64,000 bases of DNA from Anaerolineae bacterium (GCA_023382675.1 JAHDWN010000006.1:124001-188000); one strand, 5' to 3'. Positions 26,957 through 35,311 are shown, counted from the first letter of the stretch. The notes: generated by a model not told the origin, from the sequence alone. Made by a program: numbers and translations.

Positions 26957-27873
26957 ACGGAACTGCCCGACGGGCACTCGCCGCCGTCTTCACGCTGTGG
27001 CTGGCGGCGACGCTCGTCTTCTTTGCGCTGCGGCTGCTGCCGGGGGATGGGCTGCTCACCCAACTGATCGAGAGCGGCGCGTCCCCGGCGACGATTGCCG
27101 AACGCCGCGCCGCGCTGGGGTTGGATCAGCCTGCCTTCATCCAGTACACGCACTTCCTCGGATCGCTGATCACAGGCGATCTCGGCGTGTCACTCCTGAC
27201 CGGCCAGCCGGTCGCAGAACTCATCGCGCAGCAGCTTGGCGCGACGGCTGAACTCGCGCTGGCCAGCCTGAGCGTCGCCGTTGCTGCCGGCCTGGCGCTG
27301 GGGACAGTCGCCGCCCTGGGCAGCCGCGTGATCCGCAGATTGGCCGATGCCTTGCTCGCTTTCGCCCTCAGCGCGCCCGTCTACTGGACTGGAACACTCG
27401 CGATCTTCATCTTCACCGCCCGGTTGGGCCTGCTCCCGAGCGGCGGCGCAGGTCGCTTGAGCCAGCTCGTGCTGCCGGCCTTGGTGCTTGGCCTTCAGCT
27501 TGCGGGTGGCATTGGCCGCGTTACTCAGGCATCCTTCTCCGAGACGAAGATTCAACCTCACGTGCAAACCGCGCACACCAAAGGCCTGCGCAGCTCAACG
27601 GTTCTCCTCCGCCACATCGCCCGCCCTGCCCTGCCCGCCATCATCGGCCAGATCGGCATCCAGGCCGCATTCTTGCTCGGCGGCGCGGTCGTCACCGAGT
27701 CGATCTTCTCGCGCCCTGGCATCGGGCGGCTGCTACTCGACGCGACGCTGCGTCAGGACTATCCGATCGTTCAGGGCATCATCATCTGGGCAGCGGCGGT
27801 GGTCGTCATCGTCAATCTACTGGTGGATTTCGCCATTGCGCTGGCCGATCCGCGCGTGCGGGAGGGCACATGA
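26953..27873 (+). CDS. ABC transporter permease, DppB type
   Basis: 306 residues with six transmembrane helices. The N-terminal LAATLVFFALRLLPGDG block is typical of DppB/OppB. The EAA-like loop that contacts the ATPase is QTAHTKGLRSSTVLLRHIARPALP near residue 210. The start overlaps the upstream stop as ATGA, with AGGCGG as ribosome site. It works with the DppC-type permease that follows. Confidence 0.92.
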   Translation: MNGTARRALAAVFTLWLAATLVFFALRLLPGDGLLTQLIESGASPATIAERRAALGLDQPAFIQYTHFLGSLITGDLGVSLLTGQPVAELIAQQLGATAELALASLSVAVAAGLALGTVAALGSRVIRRLADALLAFALSAPVYWTGTLAIFIFTARLGLLPSGGAGRLSQLVLPALVLGLQLAGGIGRVTQASFSETKIQPHVQTAHTKGLRSSTVLLRHIARPALPAIIGQIGIQAAFLLGGAVVTESIFSRPGIGRLLLDATLRQDYPIVQGIIIWAAAVVVIVNLLVDFAIALADPRVREGT

Positions 27874-28706
27874 AAGCCGCACTCCGTCCCCGCCGCCTGC
27901 CCTGGCGCACCGTTCTGATCCTGGCGGTGATCGCTTTCTTCTTCATCGCGCCAGCCTTCGCGCCCTATGATCCGATGGCGACTGACGTCGACGCGCAGTT
28001 CGCGCCGCCCGGCCTGCCCTATCTCCTTGGCACCGATCAGTTCGGGCGCGACGTGCTGAGCCGGATGCTCTACGGCGGTCAGCGCACACTCGCCATCGCT
28101 CTCACAGCCGCAGCGCTCGCTCTGATCGTTGGCGTGCCGCTCGGCTTGCTGGCTGCCTGGCAGCCGCCGCTCGGTCGGCGCAGGCCCCTGGGCTGGCTGC
28201 CCCACCTGCTCAACAGTGTGATCGAGGCAACGTTTGCGCTGCCCGGCTTGCTCCTGGCGCTGGTCGTGATCACGCTGCTCGGCAGTGGCCCAGTCTCGGT
28301 TGCTATCGCCGCAGGCATCAGCCAGATTGCGCCGGTCGCCCGCCTGACACAGATTGCTGGGCGCGGCGTGCTCGCGTCACCCTACGTCGAGGCGGCGCGG
28401 GCGCTGGGCGCGCGGGAACGCCGTGTGCTCCTCCGGCATACACTGCCCAATATCGCCATGCACGTCGCGGCGGCAGCGATCCTTGCCTTCAGCTACAGCC
28501 TGCTCAACAGCGCAGCGCTCACGTTTCTGGGATTGGGCGGCGCGCTCGGTGAGCCGGATTGGGGGGCGATGCTTTACGATGGGCGGCAGGCGTTCCGCAT
28601 TGCGCCCTGGATCAGCATTGCGCCGGGCGTCGCGATCACGCTCATGGTCTGGTTCGCGGATCGCCTGGGTACATCTCTGACTATGCGAAGAAATGGCAGC
28701 GCATAA
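27870..28706 (+). CDS. ABC transporter permease, DppC type
   Basis: 278 residues with about six transmembrane helices. Family marks are FAPYDPMATDVDAQFAPPG, LLGTDQFGRDVLSRMLYGGQRTL and the EAA loop EAARALGARERRVLLRHTLPN near residue 175. The start overlaps the DppB-type stop by 4 bases (ATGA) and has GGAGG upstream. No ATPase genes follow; the next gene, an amidase, is on the other strand. Confidence 0.92.
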   Translation: MKAALRPRRLPWRTVLILAVIAFFFIAPAFAPYDPMATDVDAQFAPPGLPYLLGTDQFGRDVLSRMLYGGQRTLAIALTAAALALIVGVPLGLLAAWQPPLGRRRPLGWLPHLLNSVIEATFALPGLLLALVVITLLGSGPVSVAIAAGISQIAPVARLTQIAGRGVLASPYVEAARALGARERRVLLRHTLPNIAMHVAAAAILAFSYSLLNSAALTFLGLGGALGEPDWGAMLYDGRQAFRIAPWISIAPGVAITLMVWFADRLGTSLTMRRNGSA

Positions 28707-28721
28707 CGCGCTAGGGAGAGA

Positions 28722-30152
28722 TCAATCAGGCTTGCCGGTTAGCCCATTGTCCTGGCTCGCAATCTTATCAGGGTAGGTCCACCCGATCATCTTTTCCAGG
28801 ACTTGCGCGACTTGCAAAGCCACACGGTCAAAGAACGGCCGGGCAACGATCTGCACCCCGACCGGCAACCCCAGGCTATCGCGCCCACCCGGCAGACTGA
28901 GCGCCGGGAAACCGGTCATATTGAAAGCGGCCGCAAAGCGGGACAGCGACGCCCGACCGGCTTCCATCTCCGCGGCATTCGCCAAGCGCGGCGCGGTCAT
29001 CGGCGTCGACGGCACAATCAATGCGTCGAGGCTCATGGCGTCGAAGTAGTCCAGCAACTGCCGGATCGCGATCACCTGGACACGCCGCGCATTCGCATAC
29101 TCAACCGCAGTGTTGCTGCGCCCATTCAGCAAGCGCGTGCGGACATCCGGGCTGAAGTCCTCCGGCGTCGTCGCCAACCGTTCGGCATACAACGCCGCTC
29201 CCTCGGCCTCCATGATGATGCGGCTCGGCGGGCGCACCTCCGCCAGAAAGCCCAGGTCAATATCGATCACGTCCGCTCCGGCCTGCCGCAGCCAATCCGC
29301 CGTCGCGTCGATCACGGCCAGCACGTCGTCCGTCGCATCTCGGAAGTAAGCATCACGCGCCACGCCAAGGGTCATGCCGCGCAGATCGTCGCGCATGTTC
29401 ACCTGAACCGGCCCACCCGACCGCACCATCAGCAGATCCTGCGGATCGTGTCCGCTGATCACGTCGAACAGCAACGCGATATCCGCCGCCGTGCGCGCCA
29501 TCGGCCCGGCATGATCCAACGACCAGGCTAACGGCATGACCCCACGTGTGCTGACAATGCCATAGGTCGGCTTCAACCCCACCACCCCACACAACGAGGC
29601 GGGGGTGCGGATTGAGCCGCGTGAATCGCTGCCGAGCGACCCCATACACAGCCCTGCCGCCAGCGCCGCCGCGCTCCCGCCCGATGAACCGCCGGGGATG
29701 CGTGACGTGTCCCACGGGTTGCGGCACGTGCCGTAATAGGGATTGTCGTTGGTTACTCCTAGAGCGATCTCATGCTGATTCAGCTTGCCCAGCAGAATCA
29801 CCCCCGCGGCCTTCAATTGGGCGACCACGAAGGCGTCCTCTGCCGGGACATGATCGGCCAGGAAGCGCGCGCCCATCGTCGTGCGCACACCCGCGGTCTC
29901 GAAGACATCCTTGAGCGCAATCGGAATGCCGTGCAGCGACCCGCGATAAGCGCCGCGCGCGATCTCGGCTTCGGCCTGCCGCGCCGCCGCCAGGGCACTA
30001 TCCGCTGTCAGCGTGATGAAGGCGTTCAACAGCGGATCGACCTGCGCGATTCGGTCGAGGTGTGCCTGTGTCAGTTCCACTGGCGACAGCTTCCGTGCCT
30101 CAATCAGCGCCGCCGCCTCGATGATTGTCGTCCGCGTTACGTCTGTTGGCAT
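28722..30152 (-). CDS. Amidase signature family enzyme (GatA-like)
   Basis: 476 residues. The Ser-cisSer-Lys triad can be placed: Lys in PIALKDVFET near residue 79, the Gly/Ser block PGGSSGGSAAALAAG near 155, and the nucleophile Ser in GSDSRGSIRTPAS near 178. The ATG at 30152 has AGGGAG six bases upstream and was preferred to two earlier in-frame starts. The family splits amides, or serves in transamidation as GatA. No gatB or gatC genes are visible, so a stand-alone amidase, perhaps linked to the adjacent ABC importer, is likelier. Confidence 0.88.
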   Translation of the reverse strand: MPTDVTRTTIIEAAALIEARKLSPVELTQAHLDRIAQVDPLLNAFITLTADSALAAARQAEAEIARGAYRGSLHGIPIALKDVFETAGVRTTMGARFLADHVPAEDAFVVAQLKAAGVILLGKLNQHEIALGVTNDNPYYGTCRNPWDTSRIPGGSSGGSAAALAAGLCMGSLGSDSRGSIRTPASLCGVVGLKPTYGIVSTRGVMPLAWSLDHAGPMARTAADIALLFDVISGHDPQDLLMVRSGGPVQVNMRDDLRGMTLGVARDAYFRDATDDVLAVIDATADWLRQAGADVIDIDLGFLAEVRPPSRIIMEAEGAALYAERLATTPEDFSPDVRTRLLNGRSNTAVEYANARRVQVIAIRQLLDYFDAMSLDALIVPSTPMTAPRLANAAEMEAGRASLSRFAAAFNMTGFPALSLPGGRDSLGLPVGVQIVARPFFDRVALQVAQVLEKMIGWTYPDKIASQDNGLTGKPD

Positions 30153-30218
30153 TGCATACTCCCTCGTATCCCGCGCCATATAACATCCGCGCTTCGGTAA
30201 GTCCTGCTCCCGTATACG

Positions 30219-30270
30219 GAGCACCGAGTACCTAGCACTGAGCACCGAGCACCCGATACCTCATTGCGCA
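30219..30270. repeat. Intergenic word repeat, families A and B
   Basis: A stretch of repeated words including TAGCACTGAGCACC and CATCACTCATCACTGG. It runs up to the stop of the 30271-32493 gene (minus strand). The words recur at 23683-23737 and 21201-21246. Confidence 0.65.
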
Positions 30271-32493
30271 TCACTCATCACTGGCTACCGCCAGCCTCAC
30301 CCAATCGACGGCAATCGACAGCTTGCGCGGGTCGGCGCTCTGGCCGACCTCCGCCGGGACGATCACGGCGTCATAGCCCAGCGTGATCTCGACGTGCTGA
30401 CCGTCGCCGATAGCATCCGCGGGCACGTCGAAGGCGAATTCTTGCAGCGCATCCGTATCAACTGTCACCACGTCGCCCACCACCTCGCCATTGACCAGAA
30501 CCGTAAGCTGCCGTGGCTCCCAGAACGCCTGCGCCGCGACCGTCAATCGGTAAGCGCCGGGCGGAAGATCGACGTACAGCCGCGCTTCGGGATACTCGCC
30601 AGCCCAGCGCCAGTGCGTCGCCCCGACGTCCTCCTGCCAGTGCCAGCCCCAGCCGATGAAACGCTCGTCGCCCGACGCGCCCAGATCGATTTCATAGACA
30701 CCGGGCGCGGTTTCTGACGGCGTGCGCGGGAGGCAGCCATCAGGGTGCCAGCGCGTGCGATAGACGACTGCCGCGCCCTCGATCCACATCGGGCACAGCA
30801 GATCGTCAAGCTGGTTGAAGTAGCCGATGATCTCCTGCGGCGTCGCCGTATTCTGGCCGATGTCGTCCGTGTGCAGAACGATGTAGCCAATCGGCCAGCC
30901 GTAAATGCGCTCGCGCAGCAGCGGCTCGACCGCCCCCGGATCGAGAAACACGCGCTGCCCCAGCCAGCTCAAGAGCGGATCGCCCGTCTCGATGTAGTAG
31001 AACTGGATCGCCCGCTGGCTGCCGATCAGGACTTCGCCCGTGCCCATCCCTGTCGGCGCTTCGACCACCACGTAATCGTCGTAAGGCGGTCCCTGCTCCG
31101 CGCCCATCGCCCGGTAGAAGTCGTAGTCCGGCAGCACCGCGTCGAGCGGGCGCGTCTCGAACAGCCGCACGCTGATCGCCAGCAGCAGCAGCGCCGCCAC
31201 CCCACCCCATAGGCGCACGGGCAGCGACACACGCCGTCGCCTCAGCAGCAACGTCCAGGTCAGGGCGATGAACGCCACGCCCGCGAGCACACCGATGGGC
31301 GCGAGTCGCCACGGCATTCGGAACATGCCGCTCGTCAGGTCGTAGAGCCAGATGAACGGCAGCGTCACCTGCGCGCCGCCCACGTACAGATATGGCCCCA
31401 TGGCGAAGATCAGCGGCGGGATCGCCACCGCCAGCCAGAACCAGCGCAGCCAGCGCGGGCGGCCAATAGCAGACAATCTCGTGCCAGTTGCAAGCCGCGC
31501 CAGCGCCCAGATCGCCGTCAGCAGCAGCAAGAGCGGGAAGAACGCCCCCAGCGATGGCTGATCCCACTGCCACCACTCCCGCGCCATGCTCAGGAAGCCC
31601 GCCGGGAATGGGATGCCGGGCCGATCCGACGCCGGGCCGGGCACGAGTTCACCCTGGAAGCGCGCGATGTAGGGCAGCGGCCCGGCGAACCACATCAGGC
31701 TCAGGCCGACGGCCACCGCGACCAGCCCGGAGATCGCCAGCCAGGCGCGCCCCTGCCAGCGCTCACGCGGTGACATCGAAACGCCCGGCAGCCCGCCAAT
31801 CAGCAGCGTCAGCACCCCATAGGGCACGACCACCGCCGCCGCGAAGATCGGAAACTGGAGATCGGTCAGCAGCAGCCCCCAGAGCGCGACGCCGAAGACA
31901 ACACCCCATGCCAGCGCCGCCCATGGCCGCGCCAATCCGCGCCCGGCAGCCGACGCCGTGCGCACGATCTGCCGCCACAGCAGCAGCAGCCCCGGCAGCC
32001 AGAACCAATCCATCAGATTCAAATGCGTGTTGTAGTAGAAATAGCGGCTGATCGGCAGCGTTTGCAGCACCAGCCCGCCGAGCAGCGCCAGCGCCGGCGC
32101 AGCCCCTTCCGTGCGCAGCCAGGCGAAGGTCAGATAGCCGTTGAGCACGCACGCGAGCGTGATGATGACGTTGACCACCGTCAGCGTACCGGCGAGCGGC
32201 TCTAACAGCGCCCAGAGCGGATACCAGAACGCCGTCAGCGCGTGATAGCCGTAGTTGCTCAGCGCCGGGAACATGGCGAAGTCGTTCAGATAGACGTTCA
32301 GCCCCGGCGTCTGGAAGACGTGGCGGATGAACCAGAAGTTCCAGTTGTAGTTGAACCAGTCATACCCGGCGACGCGCACACCGTTATACGCCCACAGCGG
32401 GTGCAGCAGAATGACCGCCATGCCGACAAATGCCGCCAGCGCCACCCCATGCAGCCGCCGCTCACGTGCCGCTCTCATCGTTGTCTGTGCCAT
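30271..32493 (-). CDS. Large polytopic membrane protein with C-terminal extracellular domain (paralogue 2)
   Basis: 740 residues, about ten transmembrane helices followed by an extracytoplasmic region and a beta-sandwich-like end. It is the paralogue of the 7589-9811 gene, and 45 bases in the C-terminal domain (30628-30672) match 7946-7990 exactly. Base use is GC-rich throughout, unlike the 5' part of its partner. The ATG at 32493 shares one base with the PadR stop (TGATG). Function is unassigned; a YfhO-like or GT-C glycosyltransferase is possible. Confidence 0.78.
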   Translation of the reverse strand: MAQTTMRAARERRLHGVALAAFVGMAVILLHPLWAYNGVRVAGYDWFNYNWNFWFIRHVFQTPGLNVYLNDFAMFPALSNYGYHALTAFWYPLWALLEPLAGTLTVVNVIITLACVLNGYLTFAWLRTEGAAPALALLGGLVLQTLPISRYFYYNTHLNLMDWFWLPGLLLLWRQIVRTASAAGRGLARPWAALAWGVVFGVALWGLLLTDLQFPIFAAAVVVPYGVLTLLIGGLPGVSMSPRERWQGRAWLAISGLVAVAVGLSLMWFAGPLPYIARFQGELVPGPASDRPGIPFPAGFLSMAREWWQWDQPSLGAFFPLLLLLTAIWALARLATGTRLSAIGRPRWLRWFWLAVAIPPLIFAMGPYLYVGGAQVTLPFIWLYDLTSGMFRMPWRLAPIGVLAGVAFIALTWTLLLRRRRVSLPVRLWGGVAALLLLAISVRLFETRPLDAVLPDYDFYRAMGAEQGPPYDDYVVVEAPTGMGTGEVLIGSQRAIQFYYIETGDPLLSWLGQRVFLDPGAVEPLLRERIYGWPIGYIVLHTDDIGQNTATPQEIIGYFNQLDDLLCPMWIEGAAVVYRTRWHPDGCLPRTPSETAPGVYEIDLGASGDERFIGWGWHWQEDVGATHWRWAGEYPEARLYVDLPPGAYRLTVAAQAFWEPRQLTVLVNGEVVGDVVTVDTDALQEFAFDVPADAIGDGQHVEITLGYDAVIVPAEVGQSADPRKLSIAVDWVRLAVASDE

Positions 32494-32831
32494 CAATCGC
32501 GACTCTCGTTCAGGTGACGCGCGGCCAGATCGACCAGGCTGCGCAAACGCCGGTACTCCGTCAGCATCATCGTCCGGCCATCCGCCGTCAGCCGGTAGGC
32601 CTTGCGCCCGCGCGGCGCGCGCTCAGTCTCAACCGGCTCGATCCAGCCGTCGGCCAGCAGCCGCTTGATCGCGCCGAAGAGTGTGCCCGTGCTCAGGCGG
32701 ATGCGCCGGCTGCTCAGCGCCTCGACCTCCTGGATGATGGCATAGCCATGCTTCGGCCCCGGCGCGAGGCTGAGCAAAATGTAGAACGTCGCTTCGGATA
32801 GAGGTGCCTTCGGATACATTACCGCCCACAA
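32493..32831 (-). CDS. PadR-family transcriptional regulator
   Basis: About 112 residues. A winged-helix PadR domain: SEATFYILLSLAPGPKHGYAIIQEVE, then LSTGTLFGAIKRLLADGWIE and RGRKAYRLTADGR, the wing and its Tyr-rich turn. PadR regulators usually bind dyads next to their own promoter; one is seen at 32846-32862. The gene is cotranscribed with the large membrane protein, which is thus its probable target. The start may be the ATG at 32819, four codons in. Confidence 0.9.
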   Translation of the reverse strand: MWAVMYPKAPLSEATFYILLSLAPGPKHGYAIIQEVEALSSRRIRLSTGTLFGAIKRLLADGWIEPVETERAPRGRKAYRLTADGRTMMLTEYRRLRSLVDLAARHLNESRD

Positions 32832-32845
32832 TTCATCAAGCCAAT

Positions 32846-32862
32846 ATGTCGCACTACGACAT
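32846..32862. promoter_or_regulatory. Candidate PadR operator
   Basis: A perfect dyad ATGTCG-CACTA-CGACAT, 15 bases before the PadR start. The ATGT...ACAT ends are the PadR hallmark (here with nine bases between). A second ATGTCGCA follows at 32861-32868. It is well placed for autoregulation. Confidence 0.65.
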
Positions 32863-32997
32863 GTCGCACAGAATCACACTGTCCGTAAGCCTACTGCCCT
32901 CGCGCCCAGACTGCAAGCCTTTCCCTGCCCCGTAGGTGACAAAACACGAGTACACTGAAAAACAAGGTGCCCGCGCTTGGGGGAAAGTTCGTACACA

Positions 32998-33264
32998 ATG
33001 TCGCTGATAGAGGACTTGTTTGCCGGGTTTCTCTATGCTGGACTTGCGACGTTATTTGCCCTTGTTGTGTGGGGCGGACTGATTTTCTGGAGAGCGGATG
33101 GCAGAATTCCTGTGGGTTTCCCTAAGATCAGGTACATTGAACCGCCGCAGAAAATGAAACCGTATCAGACAGTTGGACAAAAGGTTTTCGGAGCAATATC
33201 GATGGTGGTTGGCGCAGCGGGTGTCGTGAGTTCTCTTGTCGGTTTCTTGAATACCCTGAGTTGA
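32998..33264 (+). CDS. Small membrane protein, unknown
   Basis: About 88 residues with two hydrophobic helices (LYAGLATLFALVVWGGLIFW, then the C-terminal AISMVVGAAGVVSSLVGFL). No known family. The frame also opens at a TTG at 32977. GC content is clearly lower than in the surroundings, shared with the next gene, so the pair could be acquired DNA. The ribosome site is poor. Confidence 0.55.
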   Translation: MSLIEDLFAGFLYAGLATLFALVVWGGLIFWRADGRIPVGFPKIRYIEPPQKMKPYQTVGQKVFGAISMVVGAAGVVSSLVGFLNTLS

Positions 33265-33288
33265 CTGTGCGCAGTCGGGATTATTGGA

Positions 33289-33672
33289 ATGACTGAGCTA
33301 TTCAAACACATAGTTGTCGTGGTCACTGGATCTCTTCTGATATTCAATGGCATCAGAATCATTAGGGAAGGCCGGTTTGAGATAGGCATTGGCGGACGAG
33401 CAACATCTCGGCCCCTCTTGGTGCTACCGATAAAAGGAACGGGAGCGCTGGCAGTTGGTGTTTCCAGCATCATCAGCGGCTTAGCAACGCTCGTCTTTTT
33501 AGCGCTGACGGTTGTTGCGCCGGATCAAGTTTCCCTAGATACCTCTTTTTCGATTGGCATTTTGGCCGTCGGTGGCATGCTGTTGGTGGGCCTAATGATC
33601 GGATTTGTCCTGCAACTCATTGAGGAATTGATCACCGTCGTTGGAAAGAATAGTGGGAAGAACCGTGACTAG
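33289..33672 (+). CDS. Small polytopic membrane protein, unknown
   Basis: 127 residues with three probable helices (HIVVVVTGSLLIFNG, GALAVGVSSIISGLATLVFLAL, IGILAVGGMLLVGLMIGFVL). It follows the previous small membrane protein by 24 bases on the same strand and likewise has lower GC and mixed codon use. The C terminus is basic (KNSGKNRD). I do not recognise the family. Confidence 0.6.
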   Translation: MTELFKHIVVVVTGSLLIFNGIRIIREGRFEIGIGGRATSRPLLVLPIKGTGALAVGVSSIISGLATLVFLALTVVAPDQVSLDTSFSIGILAVGGMLLVGLMIGFVLQLIEELITVVGKNSGKNRD

Positions 33673-33850
33673 CTTTCACTCTTGAAAAGGCGCGCCGGAC
33701 GAGCTAATGACCTTGGCACGTTTGTCCCGTCCCCTTTCTTTGCGCTTTTGCGCCTTCGCGGTTCAATTCTTTTTCTCCCGCAATTTCCGCCCGCCCCACT
33801 GCGTCCTGCGCGCCCCAGCAATGCAAATTCTCACTCCTCTGAGCATTCGA

Positions 33851-33896
33851 TTGACATAATTATGCTCACGGTGATAAACTTTTTCATCACGTGAGC
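33851..33896 (+). promoter_or_regulatory. Promoter and operator of the SufR-like gene
   Basis: A perfect TTGACA at 33851-33856 precedes a weak -10 (GATAAA or TAAACT near 33873-33880). Overlapping it is an inverted repeat: GCTCACGGTGAT at 33864-33875 against ATCACGTGAGC at 33886-33896. The dyad covers the -10, so a bound repressor would block transcription. The right-hand half-site recurs at the next promoter. Confidence 0.65.
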
Positions 33897-33915
33897 AGGT
33901 TCGAAGTGTGATGAC

Positions 33916-34554
33916 ATGCAGCAGACGAGGCAGTTTATCCTCGACATTTTGCGCGAACATGGAGAAGCCACCGTCGATGAAATCGTCGATAAGCTCCAGG
34001 AGCGCCGGGGCAAACTCATCACACCGGTGACGGTTCGCCATCACATCAATTTGCTCCAGGCCGAAGAACTCGTTACCTCGCCCGAACTGCGCCGCCGCAC
34101 CTCCCCCGGCCGGCCGCAGCACGTCTATGCCCTGACGGACAAGGCGCGCGATCACTTTCCGCAGAACTACGAGCGCCTCGTCGCCGGCCTCGTCCGCCAG
34201 ATCGAGCGGACGCTGCCACGCGAGACGGTCAACGTCATCTTCGAAGGTATTGCTGACCAGATGGCCGAGGATGTGCCGCCCATCGAGTCAGCCACACTCG
34301 ACGAGCGCATCGCGGCGACCGTTCAGTATCTGAATGAGCACGGCTACAGCGCCGAGTGGGAGGCCTGCGACGAGGGTTTCATCCTGCGCACGCGCAACTG
34401 CCCCTATCATCAGGTCGCCGAAGCGACCGAAGCACTCTGCATCATGGACATGCGCCTGGTCTCGTCACTGCTCGGCGTCGTGCCGCGCCGCATCTCCCAC
34501 GCTGCCAATGGCGATCGCGACTGCGCCTATCTCATCCCCTTCGCGAGCCAATAA
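33916..34554 (+). CDS. SufR-like iron-sulfur winged-helix regulator
   Basis: 212 residues. An N-terminal winged helix (RQFILDILREHGEATVDEIVDKL, then TPVTVRHHINLLQAEELV, RTSPGRPQHVYALT) is followed by a C-terminal domain with Cys151, Cys162 (in NCPYHQVAEA), Cys175 and Cys203 (in RDCAYLI). The CPY and C-terminal Cys arrangement fits SufR-type repressors that carry an Fe-S cluster and control Fe-S assembly genes. An A-type Fe-S carrier follows, which supports this. The operator overlaps its own promoter. Confidence 0.82.
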   Translation: MQQTRQFILDILREHGEATVDEIVDKLQERRGKLITPVTVRHHINLLQAEELVTSPELRRRTSPGRPQHVYALTDKARDHFPQNYERLVAGLVRQIERTLPRETVNVIFEGIADQMAEDVPPIESATLDERIAATVQYLNEHGYSAEWEACDEGFILRTRNCPYHQVAEATEALCIMDMRLVSSLLGVVPRRISHAANGDRDCAYLIPFASQ

Positions 34555-34556
34555 AA

Positions 34557-34604
34557 CTCATCACCATGAGAAAAATTGACAGTCATAATAACTGATGCTA
34601 AGAT
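34557..34604 (+). promoter_or_regulatory. Promoter and operator of the A-type carrier gene
   Basis: The dyad CTCAT-CACC-ATGAG lies at 34557-34570. TTGACA at 34576-34581 and TAAGAT at 34599-34604 have a 17-base spacer, and TGC before the -10 makes it extended. CATCACCATGAG resembles CATCACGTGAG in the regulator's own operator, suggesting common control. Confidence 0.65.
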
Positions 34605-34642
34605 AACGAAATCTGACGTAAATTAAAGTAAAGGGACGCGCC

Positions 34643-35074
34643 ATGGCGGTCAATGAGCCTATCTCCATCCAGCCAGAAGCCGAGACGATTGATGAAGAAA
34701 TGATTCTCGTCGTCACGCCTGCGGCGAGCCAGATGATCAAGAATCTGCTTGAACAGCGGAACATCACTGACCACGCGCTGCGTGTCTTCGTGAGCGGCGG
34801 TGGCTGCTCCGGCTTGCAGTATGGCATGGCTTTCGAACCCGCCCCGCGTGAATTCGACGCCGTTGTCGAGAGCGATGGCGTGCGCCTGGTTGTCGATCCG
34901 ACCAGCCTGCTCTATCTGCGCGGCGCAGTCATCGACTACATCGACAGCCTGATGGGCGGTGGTTTCCGCATCGACAACCCCAACGCCGTTTCGACCTGTG
35001 GCTGCGGCCACTCGTTCAAGACCGGCGACAGCGGCGAGGCCAGCGCCTCCGGCTGCGGCTCCTGCAGCCACTAG
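34643..35074 (+). CDS. A-type iron-sulfur carrier (HesB/IscA family)
   Basis: 143 residues. The three cluster ligands are present: Cys55 in SGGGCSG and Cys119/Cys121 in TCGCG, with the family core ILVVTPAASQMIKNLLEQ before them. A Cys/Ser-rich tail (ASGCGSCSH) adds two more cysteines. The protein accepts and passes Fe-S clusters in the cytosol. It has its own promoter with a half-site shared with the SufR-like gene, AAGGGA before the ATG and a terminator after it. Confidence 0.92.
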   Translation: MAVNEPISIQPEAETIDEEMILVVTPAASQMIKNLLEQRNITDHALRVFVSGGGCSGLQYGMAFEPAPREFDAVVESDGVRLVVDPTSLLYLRGAVIDYIDSLMGGGFRIDNPNAVSTCGCGHSFKTGDSGEASASGCGSCSH

Positions 35075-35094
35075 AGCGCTTCAGACGAACCACG

Positions 35095-35119
35095 AACGGG
35101 GATGCAATGCGTCCCCGTT
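35095..35119 (+). terminator. Terminator of the A-type carrier gene
   Basis: An 8-bp stem (AACGGGGA at 35095-35102 with TCCCCGTT at 35112-35119) and a nine-base loop, followed by TTGATT, 20 bases after the stop codon. Confidence 0.75.
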
Positions 35120-35137
35120 TTGATTCTCCACGCAAAA

Positions 35138-35171
35138 GCAAATTAGCGGGTTAGCAGATTAGCGAATTAGC
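35138..35171 (+). repeat. Period-8 repeat with stop codons (family C), copy 1
   Basis: 34 bases in which TTAG recurs exactly every 8 bases four times, so stops fall in all three frames. It matches 61206-61239 in inverted orientation with one difference. Because ATTAGC reverses to GCTAAT, the other strand also carries stops every 8 bases. Confidence 0.75.
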
Positions 35172-35311
35172 GCGGAAGCTTTTAGCCCATAGCCTTTGGC
35201 TGAAAGCAGAGAGCGAATTGACAGACAGGCCAAAGACCGAAAGCCGACTGCCCCAAGTGAATTAGCGATTTGCCACGCCCGCGTGTCCACTGTCCGGCTA
35301 AAGGCCAAAAA

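Noticed and set aside
33720-33800. Possible small gene in the C/T-rich stretch after the small membrane proteins
   Set aside because: A short frame exists, but it consists of repeat-like words (TTTGCGC, CTTCGCGG) without ribosome site or protein-like composition.
33898-33915. tRNA T-loop-like GGTTCGAAG
   Set aside because: No acceptor or anticodon stems can be formed around it, and it lies within the leader of the SufR-like gene.
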